Shown: positions 1 through 10,379 of the stretch, in pieces | Position numbering within the stretch: position 1 is the first letter of the stretch | Layout of the letters: each line of letters begins with the position of its first letter | Source: Magicicada septendecula | Taxonomy: Eukaryota; Arthropoda; Insecta; Hemiptera; Cicadidae | DNA length: 64,000 bases | Direction of reading: 5' to 3' | Assembly: GCA_034769895.1 (NCBI GenBank) | Contig: CM068367.1 | Span: 704,910,885 to 704,974,884 of the forward strand | Notes under the pieces: model-generated | What the model was told of the DNA's origin: nothing | Database searches by the model: none | The model's input: the letters and a program-made list of their open reading frames with translations, nothing else | Translations under genes and position numbers: made by a program

Positions 1-228
1 TTGTAATGAACAGAAATTAAATTCAACACAAAGAACAATAATATTTACTCTTTTGATTAGAACACAAGGGGAAGGTATTTCACTGATTTATGCACTCACT
101 TCAATCTGTAATAAGATGACATCTCTTTATTAACAAATTATATAAATAGATCCCATAACATAAATTATACTGAAATATTCAAAAAGGTTTTCTGTAAAAC
201 AAGGGATCGTATTGATCATGTTATTTAC

Positions 229-240
229 CTCGGATCCGAG
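229..240. repeat. Perfect 12-bp palindrome CTCGGATCCGAG, unit 1 reference
   Basis: Self-complementary across all 12 bases and seen unchanged at monomer offset 229 in every unit inspected. The function is unknown. It may be chance conservation in a young array. Confidence 0.6.
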
Positions 241-479
241 TCTCGTTATATATAGTAAAGACATCTGAATGATACTATGCTCATCTAGGAGCTTGCATGA
301 TTACATAAACCATTTGAAGAATGGTATTATTTCTTTAAGTGATTATAACTTACATTTCAAAATTAACGTAACAACGTATGATTTTCGATACTACAGTTTA
401 TATTTCTTAGGTTTTATTTATTACTTAAAGAAAATTATAGTCTCTTGAAAAAAGTCTCTTTCATCTATAAAAGTTATGT

Positions 480-790
480 TTTAAATGTACTTAATTCTCG
501 ATAGGCAAGCTATGGAGTCACCTCTACAATAAGCTTTGCTGTCCTCGTCCTGGGGTGTGACTCTTGGGAATTCTGGTAGTCGGTGTAGTCATCTGGGTCG
601 AGTCTCTGGTGAATATCTTATAGCTGTATTAGTGAGGAGATTGATGTAATGCTGCACGAAGTTGGGTTGATCCACGTAGGTCCTGGTCAGCCGTGTATGG
701 GTTGTAGACGTCCGTATATACAATTTGGCAGGTCACATATTCTCAGGTAGAGTTGTACTGGAGTTTGCATCTTAAGTAGAGACGTCACCT
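480..790 (-). other. GC-richer block of unknown origin, unit 1 reference
   Basis: About 300 bp clearly richer in G+C than the rest of the monomer, conserved in all units at the same offset. There is no long ORF on either strand. Short minus-strand stretches have a protein-like texture (for example DPDDYTDYQNSQESHPR), so it may be a decayed coding segment. No homology was recognised. Confidence 0.35.
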
Positions 791-904
791 TGTTTACGAG
801 TTCTTAATTTTTCTTATATTACTACATTTCTTGAATAAACCTTTTACTACATTTACTACATCATATACACATATAACGATCACTAGCTCCCCACGTTTTT
901 TGTT

Positions 905-1053
905 TAGTGGTAGCTAACCATTATTTTAAAGTTTAAATAACTCATTTTTGCAGAGCCCTCGCTTGGAGGTGTGTACTGTCTGAACGCCGCATCGTAACTC
1001 TTACCTCGATACGACAGGGGCATTACAACGAAGCGGAGCGAGTACTCCGCCAT
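905..1053 (-). other. Unrecognised short minus-strand frame MAEYSLRFVVMPLSYRG..., unit 1 reference
   Basis: A short frame starting at 1,053 recurs in every unit (for example 7,741-7,968, 11,193-11,420, 38,827-39,054 and 60,296-60,523). It starts MGEYS in units 7, 10 and 11. The first ~50 bases are GC-richer than their surroundings and run into CGAG/GTAAGAG at about 1,004, a good splice-donor match, so an exon start is conceivable. The downstream part changes with the 12-bp length marker, which argues against selection on the longer reading. No family was recognised. It could be a retroelement leftover or a chance frame. Confidence 0.3.
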
Positions 1054-1059
1054 AATATA

Positions 1060-2090
1060 GTTCCAACTTTTATTTAAATAGACATTCTTATAGCAAGATG
1101 AAACAAATTATTTAGACTTATTTAGTTTACAGGGACTATTTTAACTACTACTGGTGCCTTCAAATTATTAATTACTTACATCACGATTTTCAGGTATTTC
1201 TAAGTTACAGACGGTTCGCTAAGCACGTTGTGTCCGGAATTAAACAGGTCAACGCATGATGATTTACTAAAGGGTTAACTGTAATATTATTAACTTTTTC
1301 CAATACGATTTTTTTTATTTCTTGTTTAGTTAGAATTTCTCAATTTAAATCTCATACTTATTCTGAGTTAGATCAGGGGTATTAGGTTTAATTGTGCGAT
1401 TTAAAAATACATAATTGCTTTCTCAGTTTTTTTATTATTTATATCTTTTTTTATTATTAATTAAATCATCACATACTCCGCCGCTTAAAATCGACATTGG
1501 GAATTTTAGTAAGGAAAAATTCAAAGGTGGGGGACTTGGAGTATGCTTGGTGTTAATGTGTGGAATTTCTCTCCCCCTTTTTCTTTTTCTTTCACATTGT
1601 TATTGGTATGTGTTATACACATTTATTTCTTCTCTATAATAAAACAATATACATATATATTTTCTTACATACTACTTTTTTCATGATATAAAATTCACAC
1701 TTAAGATCTACATTTTAGAACACAAAACTTTTTCTTATGTCTACTACTTAAATCTACTACCGGTTTTTTCTTTGGGTTTTTGTTACTCTCTTCATAGAGT
1801 AATTTTCTAAATATTTTGTTATTTAGAGGTCATTGAGTACTCATTTGCTTATCTTTCGCTGAACAGGATCTCAGGTTGATCAGGCCTCATTTCCAAATTC
1901 TACGTTTAACACTTAGCATGGTTACTGAGGTATAAGATAAATTGTCTACCTGGTATTACCTTTTCTATTTTTGACGATGCTATTTCCTCTTTTCTTCTTA
2001 TACAATTTTATCTGCGAAATATGTGTTCTCCGTACATATTCTTGAGTCGCAGGTTCGTACAGGGCTACTGTAACTGGAGTTAAGTACTTC
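1060..2090. other. AT-rich spacer between the MAEYS frame and the integrase remnant, unit 1 reference
   Basis: About 1 kb of AT-rich DNA with T-runs and purine-poor tracts. It includes the TTTAGACTTATTTAG site (about 1,109) that took the transposon in units 14 and 15. A plus-strand frame at 1,415-1,639 opens only with TTG and is low-complexity, so it is not called a gene. No RNA gene or known motif was seen. The same holds for the equivalent stretch in every other unit. Confidence 0.6.
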
Positions 2091-2094
2091 TTGA

Positions 2095-2434
2095 TTTGGA
2101 AGGACCACACCATCGGTATGATAGTTTAGAGGTGGTCTTATCAATTGCACTACTAGTCGGGTGTGTCTTGTACATTACTAAGTCACCGACTTGGTACCTA
2201 ACTAAATTGTTACTGTTATGGACGTTTCTCTCGTGGTATTTTCTGGATTTCTCTAGGTTCGCTCTTGTAATCGAGTCCGCTTAGGTTGTTTAACTGCGCG
2301 GGTGTATCAAATCCACTTTCGCGTATTGACTTATGCAATTCCGCGACTGTTACATTTGCATGGGGTAGACCACGCAAAAGAGCTTCATAAGACAGCTCGT
2401 CCTTTACTAGTAAATCTGGATTAAATTGTGCCAT
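2095..2434 (-). mobile_element. Ty3/Gypsy-like LTR retroelement fossil (gag start and integrase end), unit 1 reference
   Basis: Two recognisable parts lie on the minus strand. A gag-start-like stretch (about 2,434-2,216) begins MAQFNPDLLVKDELSYEALL and carries a SAP-like pattern, DELSYEALLRG with TVAELHKSIRESG, seen at the front of many arthropod Gypsy gag proteins. An integrase C-terminal stretch (about 2,290-2,095) has NLEKSRKYHER and VGDLVMYKTHPTSSA, typical of Ty3/Gypsy integrases. The rest of gag-pol is absent, so the element is clearly broken. It recurs in every full unit, with the gag-like part at 5,672, 9,131, 12,574, 16,033, 19,485, about 22,945, 26,398, 29,850, about 33,310, 36,764, about 40,217, 43,670, 49,220, 54,770, 58,234 and 61,691. 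Loss of the middle predates the array. The integrase assignment is firm; the gag assignment is less so. Confidence 0.78.
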
Positions 2435-3310
2435 TTTTATCTTATTTCTAACACATTAAAATTTACTTAAAATTGATTTTACTACACTATACACTTATTA
2501 CATAGACAATTTATTTCTTGGTTAAATCATTTGCATAGTTCACAAGAGAATAATTTCTCTTCTAAGGGAAGGACAAAAATTCCACACACACTTCAATGTA
2601 AAGTCAACGATCAGCTGTTCGCTGGAATGTAGGTCACCCTAGTTTATTTAGTAAACAATGGCAAGGTAGTTGTATGCGTGGGAACGCGAGGGTTACATTC
2701 AAGTATTGTTCTCTATAACAATAGCTAAGGCTATCTTTCTCGACCGGTTTCAACTGGGGAAGCCAGTTGTACAAAGGGGTGAATCCGATTCAACGAAACA
2801 CGCTTTACAAGATACAGGTGTATTACGGTAGTAACAGTCCGAGTTTAGTAATTAATTGTCTTACGTTCTACCTTTAATTTTGAAATTACTTTTAAATTTT
2901 TGCTAACACAATTAAGTTACGAATTTCTTTACACGTAATTAACCGAGTCTACTTTAGTCAGGAGTTTATATTATTTTTTTTTTTTTACCGTGACGACAGA
3001 CATACACTTACATACTATGCAGGCATATTCAGGAAACTACAGGTCTTGAATTGTCCCAATATAAACCTGTTAAAGACTGAACAGTTTGACGAGCACTAAA
3101 ATACATGTACGTACTTGCATTGGCGTAATACAATGATAGTCGGTATTATTTTGCGTATCTTAAACAAATTACATCATACGCAAATTATTACATAATCTAG
3201 TACAAAATAAATTCACCTTATGAAAATTACTGTTAACATGAAATACAATAACTGAGTGCATAGATCAGCAGAGAGTTATCTATTTTACTACTTAACAATT
3301 TTTGTTTTAA
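2435..3310. other. AT-rich upstream region of the gag-like start, unit 1 reference
   Basis: Contains the paired hairpins at 2,721-2,769, a poly-T run near 2,974-2,986 whose length varies between units, and no ORF of note. If the monomer is one LTR plus a truncated interior, part of this is LTR or leader sequence on the minus strand. A primer-binding site could not be identified. Confidence 0.5.
2721..2769. repeat. Two adjacent small hairpins, unit 1 reference
   Basis: ATAGC-TAAG-GCTAT (2,721-2,734) is followed by CAACTGG-GGAAG-CCAGTTG (2,751-2,769). Both have perfect arms and short loops. They lie upstream of the gag-like start on its strand, in a region that could be untranslated leader. 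They were unchanged in the units inspected. The role is unknown. Confidence 0.5.
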
Positions 3311-3313
3311 TTT

Positions 3314-3391
3314 AGCAGAGTGGCGCATTTTTGTTTGCGTCACGATGCTTACAAACCTTTTATATAAATAAGCAAAGTGGCACATTTTTGT
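3314..3391 (+). repeat. Pair of 21-bp direct repeats around the TATA box, unit 1 reference
   Basis: AGCAGAGTGGCGCATTTTTG (3,314-3,333, plus T) and AGCAAAGTGGCACATTTTTG (3,371-3,390, plus T) match at 19 of 21 positions, with starts 57 bp apart. They flank the minus-strand TATA box. The pair is present in all complete units. In units 6, 9, 15 and 17 the second copy reads GTGGCATATTT. A promoter-proximal binding site is possible but unproven. Confidence 0.7.
3356..3366 (-). promoter_or_regulatory. TATA box upstream of the gag-like start, unit 1 reference
   Basis: On the minus strand this reads TATATAAAAGG, a strong metazoan TATA box, pointing toward the gag-like start about 920 bp downstream. 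It sits between the two copies of a 21-bp direct repeat and recurs unchanged at this place in every unit inspected. An LTR promoter is the likely origin, but no initiator was identified with confidence. Confidence 0.5.
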
Positions 3392-3414
3392 AACGTTCTG
3401 GGCTACGTTACAAA
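3387..3414. repeat. Inverted repeat TTTGTAACGT / ACGTTACAAA, unit 1 reference
   Basis: Two 10-base arms (3,387-3,396 and 3,405-3,414) are separated by TCTGGGCT. On either strand it opens with TGTAACG, a common way for arthropod Gypsy LTRs to begin, and on the minus strand the TATA box follows about 45 bases on. It may mark one LTR edge, but no matching second LTR end was found. One arm is altered in units 7 and 10. Confidence 0.55.
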
Positions 3415-3465
3415 TCCAGGGAACCCATCATAATTGACGCTAGCCAATTATACAGGCTGCCTAGG

Positions 3466-6400
3466 TTGTAATGAACTGAAATTAAATTCAACACAAAGAA
3501 CAATAATATTTACTCTTTTGATTAGAACACAAGGGGAAGGTATTTCACTGATTTATGCACTCACTTCAATCTGTAATAAGATGACATCTCTTTATTAACA
3601 AATTATATAAATAGATCCCATAACATAAATTATACTGAAATATTCAAAAAGGTTTTCTGTAAAACAAGGGATCGTATTGATCATGTTATTTACCTCGGAT
3701 CCGAGTCTCGTTATATATAGTAAAGACATCTGAATGATACTATGCTCATCTAGGAGCTTGCATGATTACATAAACCATTTGAAGAATGGTATTATTTCTT
3801 TAAGTGATTATAACTTACATTTCAAAATTAACGTTACAACGTATGATTTTCGATACTACAGTTTATATTTCTTAGGTTTTATTTATTACTTAAAGAAAAT
3901 TATAGTCTCTTGAAAAAAGTCTCTTTCATCTATAAAAGTTATGTTTTAAATGTACTTAATTCTCGATAGGCAAGCTATCGAGTCACCTCTACAATAAGCT
4001 TTGCTGTCCTCGTCCTGGGGTGTGACTCTTGGGAATTCTGGTAGTCGGTGTAGTCATCTGGGTCGAGTCTCTGGTGAATATCTTATAGCTGTATTAGTGA
4101 GGAGATTGATGTAATGCTGCACGAAGTTGGGTTGATCCACGTAGGTCCTGGTCAGCCGTGTATGGGTTGTAGACGTCCGTATATACAATTTGGCAGGTCA
4201 CATATTCTCAGGTAGAGTTGTACTGGAGTTTGCATCTTAAGTAGAGACGTCACCTTGTTTACGAGTTCTTAATTTTTCTTGTATTACTACATTTCTTGAA
4301 TAAACCTTTTACTACATTTACTACATCATATACACATATAACGATCACTAGCTCCCCACGTTTTTTGTTTAGTGGTAGCTAACCATTATTTTAAAGTTTA
4401 AATAACTCATTTTTGCAGAGCCCTCGCTTGGAGGTGTGTACTGTCTGAACGCCGCATCGTAACTCTTACCTCGATACGACAGGGGCATTACAACGAAGCG
4501 GAGCGAGTACTCCGCCATAATATAGTTCCAACTTTTATTTAAATAGACATTCTTATAGCAAGATGAAACAAATTATTTAGACTTATTTAGTTTACAGGGA
4601 CTATTTTAACTACTACTGGTGCCTTCAAATTATTAATTACTTACATCACGATTTTCAGGTATTTCTAAGTTACAGACGGTTCGCTAAGCACGTTGTGTCC
4701 GGAATTAAACAGGTCAACGCATGATGATTAACTAAAGGGTTAACTGTAATATTATTAACTTTTTCCAATACGATTTTTTTTATTTCTTGTTTAGTTAGAA
4801 TTTCTCAATTTAAATCTCATACTTATTCTGAGTTAGATCAGGGGTATTAGGTTTAATTGTGCTTAAAAATACATAATTGCTTTCTCAGTTTTTTTATTAT
4901 TTATATCTTTTTTTATTATTAATTAAATCATCACATACTCCGCCGCTTAAAATCGACATTGGGAATTTTAGTAAGGAAAAATTCAAAGGTGGGGGACTTG
5001 GAGTATGCTTGGTGTTAATGTGTGGAATTTCTCTCCCCCTTTTTCTTTTTCTTTCACATTGTTATTGGTATGTGTTATACACATTTATTTCTTCTCTATA
5101 ATAAAACAATATACATATATATTTTCTTACATACTACTTTTTTCATGATATAAAATTCACACTTAAGATCTACATTTTAGAACACAAAACTTTTTCTTAT
5201 GTCTACTACTTAAATCTACTACCGGTTTTTTCTTTGGGTTTTTGTTACTCTCTTCATAGAGTAATTTTCTAAATATTTTGTTATTTAGAGGTCATTGAGT
5301 ACTCATTTGCTTATCTTTCGCTGAACAGGATCTCAGGTTGATCAGGCCTCATTTCCAAATTCTACGATTAACACTTAGCATGGTTACTGAGGTATAAGAT
5401 AACTTGTCTACCTAGTATTACCTTTTCTATTTTTGACGATGCTATTTCCTCTTTTCTTCTTATACAATTTTATCTGCGAAATATGTGTTCTCCGTACATA
5501 TTCTTGAGTCGCAGGTTCGTACAGGGCTACTGTAACTGGAGTTAAGTACTTCTTGATTTGGAAGGACCACACCATCGGTATGATAGTTTAGAGGTGGTCT
5601 TATCAGTTGCATTACTAGTCGGGTGTGTCTTGTACATTACTAAGTCACCGACTTGGTACCTAACTAAATTGTTACTGGTATGGACGTTTCTCTCGTGGTA
5701 TTTTCTGGATTTCTCTAGGTTCGCTCTTGTAATCGAGTCCGCTTAGGTTGTTTAACTGCGCGGGTGTATCAAATCCACTTTCGCGTATTGACTTATGCAA
5801 TTCCGCGACTGTTACATTTGCATGGGGTAGACCACGCAAAAGAGCTTCATAAGACAGCTCGTCCTTTACTAGTAAATCTGGATTAAATTGTGCCATTTTT
5901 ATCTTATTTCTAACACATTAAAATTTACTTAAAATTGATTTTACTACACTATACACTTATTACATAGACAATTTATTTCTTGGTTAAATCATTTGCATAG
6001 TTCACAAGAGAATAATTTCTCTTCTAAGGGAAGGACAAAAATTCCACACACACTTCAATGTAAAGTCAACGATCAGCTGTTCGCTGGAATGTAGGTCACC
6101 CTAGTTTATTTAGTAAACAATGGCAAGGTAGTTGTATGCGTGGGAACGCGAGGGTTACATTCAAGTATTGTTCTCTATAACAATAGCTAAGGCTATCTTT
6201 CTCGACCGGTTTCAACTGGGGAAGCCAGTTGTACAAAGGGGTGAATCCGATTCAACGAAACACGCTTTACAAGATACAGGTGTATTACGGTAGTAACAGT
6301 CCGAGTTTAGTAATTAATTGTCTTACGTTCTACCTTTAATTTTGAAATTACTTTTAAATTTTTGCTAACAAAATTAAGTTACGAATTTCTTTACACGTAA

Positions 6401-6927
6401 TTAACCGAGTCTACTTTAGTCAGGAGTTTATATTATTTTTTTTTTTTTACCGTGACGACAGACATACACTTACATACTATGCAGGCATATTCAGGAAACT
6501 ACAGGTCTTGAATTGTCCCAATATAAACCTGTTAAAGACTGAACAGTTTGACAAGCACTAAAATACATGTACGTACTTGCATTGGCGTAATACAATGATA
6601 GTCGGTATTATTTTGCGTATCTTAAACAAATTACATCATACGCAAATTATTACATAATCTAGTACAAAATAAATTCACCTTATGAAAATTACTGTTAACA
6701 TGAAATACAATAACTGAGTGCATAGATCAGCAGAGAGTTATCTATTTTACTACTTAACAATTTTTGTTTTAATTTAGCAGAGTGGCGCATTTTTGTTTGC
6801 GTCACGATGCTTACAAACCTTTTATATAAATAAGCAAAGTGGCACATTTTTGTAACGTTCTGGGCTACGTTACAAATCCAGGGAACCCATCATAATTGAC
6901 GCTAGCCAATTATACAGGCTGCCTAGG
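3466..6927 (+). repeat. Monomer unit 2 (3,462 bp)
   Basis: Carries the long 12-bp marker and the CCCATAAC state like unit 1, but has the shorter GTGCTTAAAA form near 4,860, shared only with unit 4. The gag-like fossil is at 5,672-5,896 minus. Unit 2 from about 4,400 onward is the left edge of the 6,902-bp duplication. Its 3' end has GCAAATTATT and TTTTTGTTTTAATTT, whereas unit 4 has the unit 3-like bases there, a sign of conversion in unit 4. Confidence 0.95.
3962..3982. repeat. Hairpin CTCGATAG-GCAAG-CTATCGAG, unit 2 reference
   Basis: Perfect 8-base arms with a 5-base loop at monomer offset about 497. It is intact in most units, loses one arm in unit 1 (CTATGGAG) and is weakened in units 7, 8, 10 and 11 (CTATCGGG). 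The arm changes are not compensated, which argues against strong selection on the fold. Confidence 0.6.
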
Positions 6928-9900
6928 TTGTAATGAACTGAAATTAAATTCAACACAAAGAACAATAATATTTACTCTTTTGATTAGAACACAAGGGGAA
7001 GGTATTTCACTGATTTATGCACTCACTTCAATCTGTAATAAGATGACATCTCTTTATTAACAAATTATATAAATAGATCCCATAACATAAATTATACTGA
7101 AATATTCAAAAAGGTTTTCTGTAAAACAAGGGATCGTATTGATCATGTTATTTACCTCGGATCCGAGTCTCGTTATATATAGTAAAGACATCTGAATGAT
7201 ACTATGCTCATCTAGGAGCTTGCATGATTACATAAACCATTTGAAGAATGGTATTATTTCTTTAAGTGATTATAACTTACATTTCAAAATTAACGTTACA
7301 ACGTATGATTTTCGATACTACAGTTTATATTTCTTAGGTTTTATTTATTACTTAAAGAAAATTATAGTCTCTTGAAAAAAGTCTCTTTCATCTATAAAAG
7401 TTATGTTTTAAATGTACTTAATTCTCGATAGGCAAGCTATCGAGTCACCTCTACAATAAGCTTTGCTGTCCTCGTCCTGGGGTGTGACTCTTGGGAATTC
7501 TGGTAGTCGGTGTAGTCATCTGGGTCGAGTCTCTGGTGAATATCTTATATCTGTATTAGTGAGGAGATTGATGTAATGCTGCACGAAGTTGGGTTGATCC
7601 ACGTAGGTCCTGGTCAGCCGTGTATGGGTTGTAGACGTCCGTATATACAATTTGGCAGGTCACATATTCTCAGGTAGAGTTGTACTGGAGTTTGCATCTT
7701 AAGTAGAGACGTCACCTTGTTTACGAGTTCTTAATTTTTCTTATATTACTACATTTCTTGAATAAACTTTTACTACATTTACTACATCATATACACATAT
7801 AACGATCACTAGCTCCCCACGTTTTTTGTTAACCATTATTTTAAAGTTTAAATAACTCATTTTTGCAGAGCCCTCGCTTGGAGGTGTGTACTGTCTGAAC
7901 GCCGCATCGTAACTCTTACCTCGATACGACAGGGGCATTACAACGAAGCGGAGCGAGTACTCCGCCATAATATAGTTCCAACTTTTATTTAAATAGACAT
8001 TCTTATAGCAAGATGAAACAAATTATTTAGACTTATTTAGTTTACAGGGACTATTTTAACTACTACTGGTGCCTTCAAATTATTAATTACTTACATCACG
8101 ATTTTCAGGTATTTCTAAGTTACAGACGGTTCGCTAAGCACGTTGTGTCCGGAATTAAACAGGTCAACGCATGATGATTAACTAAAGGGTTAACTGTAAT
8201 ATTATTAACTTTTTCCAATACGATTTTTTTTATTTCTTGTTTAGTTAGAATTTCTCAATTTAAATCTCGTACTTATTCTGAGTTAGATCAGGGGTATTAG
8301 GTTTAATTGTGCGATTTAAAAATACATAATTGCTTTCTCAGTTTTTTTATTATTTATATCTTTTTTTATTATTAATTAAATCATAACATACTCCGCCGCT
8401 TAAAATCGACATTGGGAATTTTAGTAAGGAAAAATTCAAAGGTGGGGGACTTGGAGTATGCTTGGTGTTAATGTGTGGAATTTCTCTCCCCCTTTTTCTT
8501 TTTCTTTCACATTGTTATTGGTATGTGTTATACACATTTATTTCTTCTCTATAATAAAACAATATACATATATATTTTCTTACATACTACTTTTTTCATG
8601 ATATAAAATTCACACTTAAGATCTACATTTTAGAACACAAAACTTTTTCTTATGTCTACTACTTAAATCTACTACCGGTTTTTTCTTTAGGTTTTTGTTA
8701 CTCTCTTCATAGAGTAATTTTCTAAATATTTTGTTATTTAGAGGTCATTGAGTACTCATTTGCTTATCTTTCGCTGAACAGGATCTCAGGTTGATCAGGC
8801 CTCATTTCCAAATTCTACGATTAACACTTAGCATGGTTACTGAGGTATAAGATAACTTGTCTACCTAGTATTACCTTTTTTATTTTTGACGATGCTATTT
8901 CCTCTTTTCTTCTTATACAATTTTATCTGCGAAATATGTGTTCTCCGTACATATTCTTGAGTCGCAGGTTCGTACAGGGCTACTGTAACTGGAGTTAAGT
9001 ACTTCTTGATTTGGGAGGACCACACCATCGGTATGATAGTTTAGAGGTGGTCTTATCAATTGCACTACTAGTCGGGTGTGTCTTGTACATTACTAAGTCA
9101 CCGACTTGGTACCTAACTAAATTGTTACTGTTATGGACGTTTCTCTCGTGGTATTTTCTGGATTTCTCTAGGTTCGCTCTTGTAATCGAGTCCGCTTAGG
9201 TTGTTTAACTGCGCGGGTGTATCAAATCCACTTTCGCGTATTGACTTATGTAACTCCGCGACTGTTACATTTGCATGGGGTAGACCACGTAAAAGAGCTT
9301 CATAAGACAGCTCGTCCTTTACTAGTAAATCTGGATTAAATTGTGCCATTTTTATCTTATTTCTAACACATTAAAATTTACTTAAAATTGATTTTACTAC
9401 ACTATACACTTATTACATAGACAATTTATTTCTTGGTTAAATCATTTGCATAGTTCACAAGAGAATAATTTCTCTTCTAAGGGAAGGACAAAAATTCCAC
9501 ACACACTTCAATGTAAAGTCAACGATCAGCTGTTCGCTGGAATGTAGGTCTCCCTAGTTTATTTAGTAAACAATGGCAAGGTAGTTGTATGCGTGGGAAC
9601 GCGAGGGTTACATTCAAGTATTGTTCTCTATAACAATAGCTAAGGCTATCTTTCTCGACCGGTTTCAACTGGGGAAGCCAGTTGTACAAAGGGGTGAATC
9701 CGATTCAACGAAACACGCTTTACAAGATACAGGTGTATTACGGTAGTAGAGTCCGAGTTTAGTAATTAATTGTCTTACGTTCTACCTTTAATTTTGAAAT
9801 TATTTTTAATTTTTTGCTAACAAAATTAAGTTACGAATTTCTTTACACGTAATTAACCGAGTCTACTTTAGTCAGGAGTTTATATTATTTTTTTTTTTTT

Positions 9901-10379
9901 ACCGTGACGACAGACATACACTTACATACTATGCAGGCATATTCAGGAAACTACAGGTCTTGAATTGTCCCAATATAAACCTGTTAAAGACTGAACAGTT
10001 TGACAAGCACTAAAATTCATGTACGTACTTGCATTGGCGTAATACAATGATAGTCGGTATTATTTTGCGTATCTTAAACAAATTACATCATACGCAATTT
10101 ATTACATAATCTAGTACAAAATAAATTCACCTTATGAAAATTACTGTTAACATGAAATACAATAACTGAGTGCATAGATCAGCAGAGAGTTATCTATTTT
10201 ACTACTTAACAATTTTTTTTTTAATTTAGCAGAGTGGCGCATTTTTGTTTGCGTCACGATGCTTACAAACCTTTTATATAAATAAGCAAAGTGGCACATT
10301 TTTGTAACGTTCTGGGCTACGTTACAAATCCAGGGAACCCATCATAATTGACGCTAGCCAATTATACAGGCTGCCTACG
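6928..10379 (+). repeat. Monomer unit 3 (3,452 bp)
   Basis: First unit with the short marker (GTTAACC, 12 bp shorter together with the adjacent C). It shares GGGAGGACC near 9,014, ATCATAACATA near 8,382 and CTCGTACTT near 8,268 with units 5 and 8, so these three are one haplotype. The gag-like fossil is at 9,131-9,349 minus and the MAEYS frame at 7,741-7,968 minus. Confidence 0.95.

Larger units (their letters stand above)
1..3465 (+). repeat. Monomer unit 1 (3,465 bp), reference copy
   Basis: This unit is used for the offset map. A palindrome lies at 229-240. A GC-richer block of about 300 bp at roughly 500-790 has no long ORF but a coding-like texture on the minus strand. A minus-strand MAEYSLRF... 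frame starts at 1053. AT-rich DNA runs from 1,060 to about 2,000. Integrase- and gag-like fossils lie at about 2,095-2,434 on the minus strand, and AT-rich DNA with hairpins and a TATA box fills 2,435-3,465. It carries the long marker (GTTTAGTGGTAGCTAACC at about 899), CCCATAAC near 155 and the GCGATTTAAAA form near 1,395. Private changes include CAGAAATT in the first 20 bases and a disrupted hairpin arm near 515. Confidence 0.95.

Noticed and set aside
1415-1639. Plus-strand 74-residue frame MLSQFFYYLYLFLLL... repeated in most units
   Set aside because: It opens with TTG, is low-complexity from T-rich DNA and is absent or altered in several units. It looks like a chance frame.
2045-2066. Possible primer-binding site or LTR end near GAGTCGCAGGTTCGTACAG
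   Set aside because: No matching tRNA 3' end was recognised and no second LTR boundary was found, so LTR edges were left uncalled.
2096-2284. Plus-strand 62-residue frame MEGPHHRYDSLEVVL... with membrane-like segments
   Set aside because: It lies opposite the integrase remnant on the minus strand and starts with TTG, so it is an antisense shadow of that fossil.
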